Counted from the first letter of the stretch, positions 1-6,724 are shown. The stretch is DNA of 7,235 nt from Oceanihabitans sp. (GCA_018067265.1 JAGPUY010000267.1:1-7235), one strand, 5' to 3'. Numbers and translations: made by a program. The notes: generated by a model not told the origin, from the sequence alone.

Positions 1-597
1 AAATTGTTTGTACTTTTTAATTACTAATAGTGTTGCCATAATTACTAGTAATAGCATCGCTTCATACAATTGTGTTGGGTGCACCGAAATACCATGTGTA
101 GTTGGAAAAATGATTCCGATACTACTATCTGTTGGCGCGCCATAACAACATCCTGCTGCAAAGCAACCTAATCGTCCTATTGCATGCACGACGGTAGTTG
201 TTATTGCAAATATGTCTAACATGGGTAAAACGGGAATGTCACGCCTTTTTAAATACCATATTACATATGGAACAATCACTACAAATGATCCATAAAACAC
301 AAATCCGCCTGAAAAATTATTAGACATTAAACTCGGATTTTGCATATATAGCAAAGGATCTTGTAGATAGTAAAACAACTTTCCGCCAACAAAACCTGCA
401 ACAAAAATCCCATAGAAAAACCTATTGGAAAGCTTTGTAATCCCTAACTCTTTTTTAGCGCTCCTCTTTGTATAAAGCGCTGCTATTAATGTACCCAATG
501 CAATTAAAGTAGCATAGGAATAGACCGTAACTTGTTCTACACCAAAAAGGCTTGCCAAGAAATCTGGCAGAGAGAAATCAAATAATTTTGGAAACAT
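1..597 (-). CDS. Lgt-family membrane protein with variant (Cys-rich) active-site motif, C-terminus cut by window edge
   Basis: Translating the minus strand from the ATG at 597-595 gives 199 open codons running off the left edge. An in-frame stop lies a few codons upstream, so this ATG is the natural start. About five hydrophobic segments are visible, near residues 25-43, 61-79, 97-116, 124-140 and 178-194. The signature GRLGCFAAGCCYG (141-153) and HPTQLYE (173-179) place it in the prolipoprotein diacylglyceryl transferase family, which moves diacylglycerol from phosphatidylglycerol to the lipobox Cys at the inner membrane. Against E. coli Lgt, as remembered, Tyr26, Arg143 and Gly154 are kept (Y26, R142, G153). 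The positions of His103, Asn146 and Glu151 are Y102, C145 and C150. It is therefore a divergent paralogue whose transferase activity is unproven, and no lgt symbol is given. It is the last visible gene of a run containing two lipoprotein genes; the gap to the previous gene is 39 nt. Confidence 0.85.
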   Translation of the reverse strand, partial: MFPKLFDFSLPDFLASLFGVEQVTVYSYATLIALGTLIAALYTKRSAKKELGITKLSNRFFYGIFVAGFVGGKLFYYLQDPLLYMQNPSLMSNNFSGGFVFYGSFVVIVPYVIWYLKRRDIPVLPMLDIFAITTTVVHAIGRLGCFAAGCCYGAPTDSSIGIIFPTTHGISVHPTQLYEAMLLLVIMATLLVIKKYKQF

Positions 598-636
598 AGA
601 TTGTTTAATGCTTAGTTATCGATTACATTTTTAGGA

Positions 637-1083
637 TTAAGGCGCCACATAATCAATGGTCACACATATTTCTCCTTCGCCTAAGGAATTTACAACAACA
701 TCCAACCTTAACTCTTCTCCTACTAGAGATCCTGCACGTTGACAAGTTATTGTTCCTGAATAATCTATATTATTTATTTTAATCTCCGGATTAGTATCTA
801 CCGCACCTACTGTTAATGCTCTAGTCACAATAAATGTCTGCCCTAGAACAGTGGTATCCCAAACTTCTACAGCCGCTAAACCTGGTCCGTCGTTATTAGG
901 AAAATAATCTGTTTGCAAATCGGATGCTGCAATTTGTGTGTATACATTGCCGTTTGCATCTTCAATAGTAACTCCTTGATAGTTACAAACATTGGTGTTA
1001 GGCGCATCGTTATCATCATTATCGCAGTTAAACAGTGTAACTGCAACTACTAGTAATAAAATTATTTTTAGAATTGATTTCAT
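637..1083 (-). CDS. Small putative surface lipoprotein, 148 aa, unknown function
   Basis: The N-terminus is a lipoprotein signal peptide: Lys at 2 and 6, a hydrophobic core at 7-18, and the lipobox LFNC with Cys20 as the likely lipidated residue. The mature protein begins CDNDDND. Such an acidic run directly after the Cys resembles the lipoprotein export signal that sends Bacteroidota lipoproteins to the outer surface. The remaining roughly 115 residues alternate hydrophobic and polar residues as in a beta-sandwich, with three further cysteines (C33, C114, C140). I recognise no named domain or catalytic motif. It lies 40 nt downstream of the 343-aa lipoprotein gene and 39 nt upstream of the Lgt-family gene, all on the same strand, so co-transcription is likely. 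Function is unknown; a small adhesin or a component of a surface complex would fit but is a guess. Confidence 0.85.
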   Translation of the reverse strand: MKSILKIILLLVVAVTLFNCDNDDNDAPNTNVCNYQGVTIEDANGNVYTQIAASDLQTDYFPNNDGPGLAAVEVWDTTVLGQTFIVTRALTVGAVDTNPEIKINNIDYSGTITCQRAGSLVGEELRLDVVVNSLGEGEICVTIDYVAP

Positions 1084-1123
1084 AATTAGAGATTTTTATT
1101 TAAGTTATTTTTATTAAATAGAA

Positions 1124-2155
1124 TTAATTTATAATGTCTAAGCCGTATAAATACTTGCCATTTATGGGGTATTCATTAACCGTATCACTTATGAGTTTAA
1201 TTTCAAAAACGATAGAATTCATGGTAAATGGATTGGTGTAATTAAAATAGAAACTGTCATCACAAGCATCATAAGCCGCATTTATTTGTCTATCTCCTCC
1301 AGGAGCTAAAAGCGTATTCGCACTCAAACTAAGACTGTTTGTCAAATCTTTTATTACCGAAACTTGCGGTACACTTCCACTTAGATCTACTTTTAAAAGT
1401 TCTAGTGTATAACTACTAGCAATAGTCTCGTCCGACTTTAAAATATAAAGCGTATTATCATCTACATACTCCAGACTTCTATAAAAAACCTTATTGGTGG
1501 TTTCGTTATACGTTTCTAAAAGGTCATCGCTCCAAGTATCTGTTGTTTTATTGTAAGTAAGAAGTTTGGTATTCGCTAAATAATACAGCTTGTCTTGATT
1601 ATTTGATGTGGATTTGAATAGCAATAGTGTAGTTGCTCCAGAATTACTAATATCTACATTTTGAATTGTTTGACCAACAGCACTACCAGACGCGTCAATT
1701 ATGGTATAATCCGATAATACACTAGAACCAATATAGGTGTGTTTTATAGAGTATAAACTGTTGTCTAGGTATTCATAATTATAACCGCCATTGAAAGTAC
1801 TTTGCGTTACCGTATTCGAATTGATATTGTACTTAAATATAGCGGGATGATAGGTAAACTGATAGGTGATTTCTCCTGTATTCGGATTTATAGCAGATAG
1901 CATTTCACTTAACGGTCCTCCAGTCGCATTATTTAATGCATTTCCCGAAGTAAGCGCCATTGGCGTCGAGAGCACGTTGGATTTTTCGTATTCAAAAATA
2001 TCAAAAACACCAACCGATGAATCTGGGACATCTACAGCCATTGTGTAAAACTTAGCATCACAAACGGTTGTGACATCATTATCTTCGTCGGAATCACAAC
2101 TACTAATAAAAGCAGCTATTAGCATAGTAAAGCATGCTGTTTTAATTGTTTTCAT
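1124..2155 (-). CDS. Putative surface lipoprotein, 343 aa, possible beta-propeller
   Basis: The signal peptide has a hydrophobic core at about 8-17 and a lipobox ISSC with Cys20 as the lipid anchor. The acidic stretch DSDEDND follows, like a Bacteroidota surface-export signal. The rest is rich in Ser, Thr, Asn and aromatic residues, with recurring strand-like units: an aromatic Leu-Tyr pair followed by a Thr-rich turn near 124-155, 188-210, 228-258 and 295-325. This rhythm suggests a beta-propeller or similar repeat fold, but no family is assigned. A CDxxFY pattern occurs near both ends (C32 and C298), so the termini may meet in one blade joined by a disulfide; that is inference. The ATG lies 9 nt after the stop of the 935-aa T9SS gene, so the two are almost certainly co-transcribed. 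Binding or display at the cell surface is the likely kind of role; no enzyme motif is visible. Confidence 0.85.
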   Translation of the reverse strand: MKTIKTACFTMLIAAFISSCDSDEDNDVTTVCDAKFYTMAVDVPDSSVGVFDIFEYEKSNVLSTPMALTSGNALNNATGGPLSEMLSAINPNTGEITYQFTYHPAIFKYNINSNTVTQSTFNGGYNYEYLDNSLYSIKHTYIGSSVLSDYTIIDASGSAVGQTIQNVDISNSGATTLLLFKSTSNNQDKLYYLANTKLLTYNKTTDTWSDDLLETYNETTNKVFYRSLEYVDDNTLYILKSDETIASSYTLELLKVDLSGSVPQVSVIKDLTNSLSLSANTLLAPGGDRQINAAYDACDDSFYFNYTNPFTMNSIVFEIKLISDTVNEYPINGKYLYGLDIIN

Positions 2156-2164
2156 AATATATAA

Positions 2165-4972
2165 TTATTGTTTTACAATTTTTTTTGTGGAAACACCTTC
2201 CTTCGTTCGTACTTGTAAAAAGTATAAACCGTTAGATAGATTGGAAGTATTTAAGGTATTCTCTCCTTTTTGAAGTTGTCCTTGTTTAACAACTTGCCCA
2301 TTTACAGTTATTAAACTATAATTAGCAGCTTCTTGTATGGATACAGTAAGACTATTATTTACTGGATTAGGAAAAGCATTAAAACTACTTTTAAATACTT
2401 CGGAAACACTCAAGCTACAATTTGCATTAGATACTTCTATTTGATAAGGAAGCACACTGTAGTTCGCATTGTTACTTTCTATTTTGACATAATAGAAGCT
2501 ACTCAATGGAGAATAAACGTATCTGGTTAACGGATCGGAACTAGTTACATAAAATGGTGGTGTTGTTTGTTGATAACTATCAAAAAAGGTTACTTTATAG
2601 GTTAAACCTACTGGAATATTATTTATTTTAACTTCCGTGCCAACACCTGCCTCTAAAGGGAATGTAAAAAAATCTACATCGCCTGGCGCTCCAATAGTAG
2701 GATTATAAATATTACAAAGTGGAATATTTACAGCTTCTGCAAAACTATCATTAGGTTCGTAGTTATCATAAGCTGTTGTTGCACAATCTTCATTAAAACC
2801 AGTTTGCGCATCTACATTGGTCCAATTTGTTGTACTCCAAGCTGCATCATCTACTTGAATACAAGTTAAGTTTGGGTTATTTCCTGCTTGAAATAAAACA
2901 AAATTGGTATTGTTTCCATTTTTAACATTAAGACTGGTTAGCAGGTTATCTCCAGATCTAAAGTCTATTAAATTAGAAAAACCAGAAGCATCAAAACTTG
3001 TTAATTGATTGTTGTTAATTAATAAATCGGTTAACAGACTGGAATTATTAATCGTTAAGCTCGAAATCTGATTTTGACTACATGACAAATACGTTAAGTT
3101 CGGGTTTAATGTAACATCTAAAGTTGTTAAAGCATTGCCACTACAATTTAGCGTTGTTAAATTTATATTGGAAGACACGTCTAAAGTAGCAATGGAATTG
3201 GTATGGCAATACAAGAATTCTAATGCTACAAAATCTTCTATTCCTGTCATATCAACTATACCTTGATCTTCTAAATCTAAAGTGGTTAATGCGTCTATAT
3301 TTGCTGTTGGTACATAATCATCCAAAGGACCAGAATCATGACCTAGTGCAATTAAGCGTGCTTCAAAATTATCATCTGGTACGTAAGTTAATGCAGGTGA
3401 TACTATTGTAGTCGTATAAGTATTTGTAACCACAGCAGGATTAAAATCGAAATAAATACTAGCAGTGGCGTCAAATACATCTCCAACTGCAACTGTACTT
3501 TTAGATTTTATTTTATAAAAAATCCAACCATGACTATTAGGTTCGTTAGTTGTTGCATCGTCTAAATTAATATTATTAAAAGTATACGTCAGCTCATTTC
3601 CGTTCGCAACAGTCGTTGTATACGCATGTGAAGCAGCAAGTGGCTGAAACGTAGCCCAATCTAAATCTGCGTCTAAATCTGTTTTAACAGTAATATTTAC
3701 AGCAGAAGCTGTTCCTGTATTTTGAAAACGGATTCTATATGTTAAATCGTCCCCTACTTGTGAAGGTGAAATTTCAATACCTTCCATACACAACACATCA
3801 TTAGGGTCATAGCCATTTACCACCGTTTGATTGAAATTAATAATATTATTAACCGGATTAACATCTGAAGTTGGCGTAATGTTTCCTGTGAAACTTAAAA
3901 CATCTCCACTATTTACAGTAGGAGGCGATAGTACGTTAAATGAAAGTGTAATATTTCTAAACTCTAAAGGTGTTAAATTGCTATAAGACCAAGTAATAGT
4001 GCCGCCTGTTACACTTGTTGGTAAAACGGATGCTGAATTAGTAACATATGTTAGTTTAGAGTTATCAAAATTTAAAACAAGAGACGCACTTCCTGTTGTA
4101 ATATTTCCATTATTTCCATAAATTAAGTCATAAGAAGCAACAAATCCAGGTCTAGCTACATTTTGACTTACTAATTGTGCTTGCACTTCTACTCCATTAA
4201 TACTACTAGTCAAACAGAAATCGTTATTTATATAAGACGTAGATGAAGAGCTAATGGTTAAATTAATTCCATTTGGAGTAGCAACTATATTACCATTATT
4301 AACAGGTTCTATTAAAAAATTACCTGAAGTATTTGGTAAAATAAAATTATAAACACCATTAATGGTAGCCGTATATGCCGAAGAGTTATCACTTAAGTCT
4401 GTAATTTTAATCGGAAAATTATTCAGCATATTATTATTATTAGTACAACCAGCAGTATTTACATTACCACTTACTGTTATGGGATTATAAGCTCCTAATT
4501 CGACGCCATCTAGAAAAAACTGACAAGAAGGAATTGATATTCGTAATTGGTAATTTCCTGCAGGCAAATTAGCAAACACTAACGAACTATGCTTAGGACT
4601 TGGCCAATCGGTACAAGTACCTGTAACTGTATTTATGGAAGTTGCACTAATAACTGCACTATTAGAATCTACTAACTCAAATATAGCAGCAGTTCCACTA
4701 TATATAACTGCATATTCTAATTCCAACTCATAATCTCCAGATAACCCAACACTAAAAACGGAAGAGGTTATCGTTGTTGCTGGATTCCCTAAATTATCTA
4801 CAAACATAGATTGGCATCCTCCATCAAACCAAGATTTGGTAGCGGGTGTTGAAGCAACAGACCAAAAACCAATATCTAAAGCATCGTTAAATCCGCCATT
4901 TGGAATTAATACCGTTTGTGCTTGTGTTACACTTACAATGAACATAGCAAGTAATAGTAGTGTTTTCTTCAT
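2165..4972 (-). CDS. T9SS-exported modular surface/secreted protein with leucine-rich repeats and PPC-like domain, 935 aa
   Basis: A signal peptide covers about residues 1-18 (cleavage likely after TQA). Residues 20-160 look like a galactose-binding or CBM-type jelly roll ending in FLDGVELG. Residues 164-255 resemble a carboxypeptidase-regulatory-like domain. Residues 258-385 resemble DUF11-type surface repeats. Residues 386-525 begin GYDPNDVLCMEG and match a domain common in flavobacterial LRR proteins (DUF7619, from memory). An LRR cap (YVPDDNFEARL) and 21-residue LRRs follow to about 707. Residues 735-850 (YEPNDSFAEA, GDVDFFTF) resemble a pre-peptidase C-terminal domain. The tail from about 866 (AFPNPVNN ... 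GLYFLQV ... KKIVKQ) is a type A T9SS sorting domain, normally cut off on export, leaving the protein on the surface or released. No peptidase or glycosidase catalytic motif is seen, so adhesion or ligand binding is the likely role. It is the first gene of the left operon. Confidence 0.92.
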   Translation of the reverse strand: MKKTLLLLAMFIVSVTQAQTVLIPNGGFNDALDIGFWSVASTPATKSWFDGGCQSMFVDNLGNPATTITSSVFSVGLSGDYELELEYAVIYSGTAAIFELVDSNSAVISATSINTVTGTCTDWPSPKHSSLVFANLPAGNYQLRISIPSCQFFLDGVELGAYNPITVSGNVNTAGCTNNNNMLNNFPIKITDLSDNSSAYTATINGVYNFILPNTSGNFLIEPVNNGNIVATPNGINLTISSSSTSYINNDFCLTSSINGVEVQAQLVSQNVARPGFVASYDLIYGNNGNITTGSASLVLNFDNSKLTYVTNSASVLPTSVTGGTITWSYSNLTPLEFRNITLSFNVLSPPTVNSGDVLSFTGNITPTSDVNPVNNIINFNQTVVNGYDPNDVLCMEGIEISPSQVGDDLTYRIRFQNTGTASAVNITVKTDLDADLDWATFQPLAASHAYTTTVANGNELTYTFNNINLDDATTNEPNSHGWIFYKIKSKSTVAVGDVFDATASIYFDFNPAVVTNTYTTTIVSPALTYVPDDNFEARLIALGHDSGPLDDYVPTANIDALTTLDLEDQGIVDMTGIEDFVALEFLYCHTNSIATLDVSSNINLTTLNCSGNALTTLDVTLNPNLTYLSCSQNQISSLTINNSSLLTDLLINNNQLTSFDASGFSNLIDFRSGDNLLTSLNVKNGNNTNFVLFQAGNNPNLTCIQVDDAAWSTTNWTNVDAQTGFNEDCATTAYDNYEPNDSFAEAVNIPLCNIYNPTIGAPGDVDFFTFPLEAGVGTEVKINNIPVGLTYKVTFFDSYQQTTPPFYVTSSDPLTRYVYSPLSSFYYVKIESNNANYSVLPYQIEVSNANCSLSVSEVFKSSFNAFPNPVNNSLTVSIQEAANYSLITVNGQVVKQGQLQKGENTLNTSNLSNGLYFLQVRTKEGVSTKKIVKQ
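2852..3226 (-). repeat. Leucine-rich repeat block inside the T9SS protein, 21-residue period
   Basis: Codons 583-707 of the 935-aa protein encode successive units starting at residues 583, 604, 625, 646, 667 and about 688-690. The first five spacings are exactly 21 residues, and the last unit is slightly longer and degenerate. Each unit has a NLTxLxC-like strand followed by a N-x-L-T-x-L-D-V turn. This is the bacterial short-LRR pattern, which builds a solenoid used for protein or glycan binding. The N-terminal cap is at 529-582. The repeats have diverged at the DNA level, so recent slippage is not indicated. Confidence 0.85.
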
Positions 4973-5066
4973 AATTCTTAAATTTTAAATATTAAAAAAA
5001 GCTTCGTTTTTTCGCTTTCTATTTCTATATCCAAAAACGATGCGAAATGTTACCCCTTTTTCAACT

Positions 5067-5112
5067 AAAAAAAGAATCGCCAGCAAAAAAGGCTGTTTTC
5101 TCACTGACGATT
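5067..5112 (-). terminator. Intrinsic (Rho-independent) terminator reading leftward
   Basis: On the minus strand, AATCGTCAG (5112-5104) pairs with CTGGCGATT (5083-5075) as a 9-bp stem. An inner A/U-rich stem (5101-5096 with 5090-5085) closes a five-base loop. The hairpin is followed after one base by seven T residues (5073-5067). The two non-Watson-Crick positions are G-U wobbles in minus-strand RNA but would be A-C mismatches in plus-strand RNA. Together with the T tract, which exists only in the minus reading, this fixes the direction. It ends a transcript coming from about 5250-5113, or attenuates the T9SS operon that starts 95 nt further on. Confidence 0.7.
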
Positions 5113-5250
5113 TACTTTACGGAGTACTGATTAATAGCAGGCGCAAAATACCATGTAATAAAAGGACTACACCCAACCATTCAACGAACGGTCGTTTTCG
5201 CGTATGGAAAGAACCCTTTCATTCCATGAACAGATAATTTGTGCCATTAT
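5067..5250 (-). ncRNA. Candidate structured small RNA or attenuated leader (minus strand)
   Basis: Upstream of the leftward terminator lies a tract richer in G and C than its surroundings, with compact hairpins. One is a perfect 5-bp stem with a four-base loop at 5183-5196 (AACGA / TCGTT). The other is a GAAAG / CTTTC hairpin at 5207-5220, flanked by ATG / CAT complements at 5204-5206 and 5225-5227. The length to the terminator, roughly 160-185 nt, suits a small RNA such as a 6S-type regulator, or a riboswitch-like leader of the T9SS operon. I could not match it to tRNA, tmRNA, RNase P or SRP RNA. The 5' end is a guess because no clear minus-strand promoter is visible. Confidence 0.35.
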
Positions 5251-5269
5251 AAAAAACGACTTATGTTTG
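5238..5269 (+). promoter_or_regulatory. Bacteroidota-type promoter for the 172-aa gene
   Basis: TTTG at 5238-5241 and TATGTTTG at 5262-5269 match the Bacteroidota -33 (TTTG) and -7 (TAnnTTTG) elements, with a 20-nt spacer in the normal range. Transcription would start a few bases after 5269, giving a leader of only about 10-15 nt before the ATG at 5289. A second TAnnTTTG match (TATATTTG, 5276-5283) lies too close to the start codon and lacks a partner -33 element. Confidence 0.55.
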
Positions 5270-5288
5270 TAATTATATATTTGAAACT

Positions 5289-5807
5289 ATGGAACAACAA
5301 CTTTTAAACCTATTAATGTATATTATTCCTGCTTTAGTAACAGGAGCAATTGCGTACTTGTTTTTTAAAGAACATGTAGAAAACGAAAACAACCGAAGAA
5401 CCTTTTTAATGCATAAAGAATTGCAAAAAGAATCTTTCCCGTTACGCTTACAAGCCTACGAACGTTTAACCTTATTTCTAGAACGAATCGTTCCTGCAAA
5501 ATTACTTTTAAGAGTGAATCCAACATCTTCCAATAAAGAAGATTACGAATCTTTATTGATAGCTTCCATAGAACAAGAAATGGAGCATAATTTATCGCAA
5601 CAAATCTATGTTAGCGATGCATGTTGGAACGTTATTAATGCTTCCAAAAATGCAACTATTCAGTTAATACGAAAAGCTGCATTACTGGAAAAAACAGATT
5701 CTGCCAACAAACTTCGTGAAGTTATTTTAAGCGAAATGATGGAAGGCCACGCACCAAGTCATGCTGGCTTATCTTACATTAGAGATGAAGTAAGTAAAAT
5801 GTTTTAG
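5289..5807 (+). CDS. Membrane-anchored conserved hypothetical protein, 172 aa (probably DUF7935-like)
   Basis: A single hydrophobic segment at about 5-26 is followed by a charged region (KEHVENENNRR), so the protein is probably anchored in the inner membrane with its C-terminal part in the cytoplasm. The rest is predicted helical from its composition. Conserved-looking stretches are PLRLQAYERL (51-60), LERIVP (64-69) and the EHNLSQQIYVSDACW region (99-113). This arrangement matches a small flavobacterial family that I recall as DUF7935; the name is from memory and the function is unknown. The gene stands alone on the plus strand with its own promoter, diverging from the T9SS operon and converging on the patatin gene. 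No Shine-Dalgarno sequence precedes the ATG, which is usual in this phylum. A 65-codon frame upstream is separate and not an extension. Confidence 0.85.
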   Translation: MEQQLLNLLMYIIPALVTGAIAYLFFKEHVENENNRRTFLMHKELQKESFPLRLQAYERLTLFLERIVPAKLLLRVNPTSSNKEDYESLLIASIEQEMEHNLSQQIYVSDACWNVINASKNATIQLIRKAALLEKTDSANKLREVILSEMMEGHAPSHAGLSYIRDEVSKMF

Positions 5808-5812
5808 ATTTA

Positions 5813-6724
5813 CTAATATTTTACGGCAACGGTACTAGATTCTTTTCCATGCTTGGTTTCTGCATATAAAAAGCCATCCAACCACCAAGCAGTCATTAGT
5901 TTTTTACTGAAAATTAAAGAGTTTTCGGTAAGCTTTGTTGGTGTATAATATAAATTCAGTTTTACGTTTCTATGTTTTGCTGCTAATTTACCAATAGCAA
6001 TATCACTTTTTTCTACCTGATCTAATAAGTGACCAAATAGATTTAACATTAGTGAAAAAGGATTTTTACCCAGCACCTTGTTATACTCCATATTTTCACT
6101 TTCTAAAATAATGGCATCAATCTCTGTTGCGCCGCGAGAAACCGCTTCACGTATAGGTACTACACAGCCAAAAGCACCATCTGCATACTCAAAACCATCC
6201 ACTTTTGCTAGTGACATAAACGGAATATAATTACACGAGATCCATATCCAATTACAAAACTCTTCGTAACTATAGTCTTTAATAGACTTATACTCTACTC
6301 TATTCTTAGAAAGGTTAGAAACAGTTACCACCACATCTTTTCCACTTTTTCTAATCGCATTAAATTCCTGTTCCGTAAAATTTCGCTTTATATGTCTTCG
6401 CAAACTCTTACTCTCTCCAAAAGTTCTTTTTCGCTTAATAAACTGCCAAATAGAATTCACATAATTAATAGACACATATTCTCTTCCATCCTTTTTATGC
6501 TGCACAAAAGGGTTGACACTAAAAATATTATGCTGACTCACATTAGTAAACATATCGTAAAGCTTACCAACATCATGTAACGCCAAATGTGGCACTAATA
6601 AACTTCCTGTAGAAGTCCCCAAATACATATCGTACTCGCGCTTTTCGTGTTCTATTAAATATTGCGCTACGCCACCCGCAAAAGCACCTTTACTTCCACC
6701 TCCAGATATTACTAATGCTCGCAT
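5813..6724 (-). CDS. Patatin-like phospholipase (acyl hydrolase), 303 aa
   Basis: The N-terminus carries the patatin oxyanion-hole motif GGGSKG (8-13), the nucleophile elbow GTSTG (36-40, Ser38), and further on the DGA motif (182-184, Asp182). These form the complete Ser-Asp catalytic dyad, so the enzyme should be active on acyl esters of phospholipids or lysophospholipids. The stretch SCNYIPFM before the Asp motif is also typical of the family. There is no signal peptide and no outer-membrane barrel domain, so this is a short cytoplasmic form rather than a PlpD-type autotransporter. The start at 6724 puts GGGxKG at the expected distance from Met1. The gene begins 18 nt after the stop of the upstream peptidase gene and probably shares its transcript. 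Its stop is 5 nt from that of the convergent 172-aa gene. The exact lipid substrate cannot be read from the sequence. Confidence 0.9.
   Translation of the reverse strand: MRALVISGGGSKGAFAGGVAQYLIEHEKREYDMYLGTSTGSLLVPHLALHDVGKLYDMFTNVSQHNIFSVNPFVQHKKDGREYVSINYVNSIWQFIKRKRTFGESKSLRRHIKRNFTEQEFNAIRKSGKDVVVTVSNLSKNRVEYKSIKDYSYEEFCNWIWISCNYIPFMSLAKVDGFEYADGAFGCVVPIREAVSRGATEIDAIILESENMEYNKVLGKNPFSLMLNLFGHLLDQVEKSDIAIGKLAAKHRNVKLNLYYTPTKLTENSLIFSKKLMTAWWLDGFLYAETKHGKESSTVAVKY

Larger units (their letters stand above)
4973..5288. other. 316-nt intergenic region between divergent genes, no convincing protein gene
   Basis: This is the only stretch over 300 bases without a protein gene. Next to the T9SS gene it is very AT-rich (13 of 60 bases G or C at 4981-5040). 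At 5161-5220 it rises to 28 of 60, well above the surrounding non-coding sequence. It holds a minus-strand intrinsic terminator at 5067-5112, two smaller hairpins at 5183-5196 and 5204-5227, and a plus-strand promoter at 5238-5269. A 65-codon open frame on the plus strand (5040-5237) is not believed to be a gene. No Bacteroidota-type promoter was found on the minus strand between the terminator and the T9SS gene start. Confidence 0.8.

Noticed and set aside
1866..2273. Two plus-strand open frames of 60 and 67 codons opposite the lipoprotein and T9SS genes
   Set aside because: They lie antisense to well-supported signal-peptide genes and show no domain, promoter or sensible composition.
2333..3411. 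Plus-strand open frames of 65 and 62 codons within the T9SS gene
   Set aside because: They are antisense to the C-terminal and LRR regions, and their sequences mirror the repeat codons of the real gene.
4428..4443. Short run of TTA/TAT triplets resembling a microsatellite
   Set aside because: On the coding strand it is four AAT codons giving Asn residues 178-181 of the T9SS protein. It is too short to suggest phase variation, and a triplet repeat would not shift the frame.
4994..5020. Possible second minus-strand terminator (AAAGC ... GCTTT followed by T residues) close to the T9SS gene start
   Set aside because: The stem is short and AU-rich with an 11-base loop, and extending it consumes most of the T run, leaving no proper U tract.
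5040..5237. 65-codon plus-strand open frame in the intergenic region
   Set aside because: No promoter or recognisable motif, a composition rich in Arg, Lys, Thr and Asn with no hydrophobic core, and it covers the minus-strand terminator and hairpins. Its length is possible by chance.
6392..6580. 62-codon plus-strand open frame opposite the patatin gene
   Set aside because: The patatin reading frame with its full catalytic motifs covers this stretch; no independent evidence supports the antisense frame.
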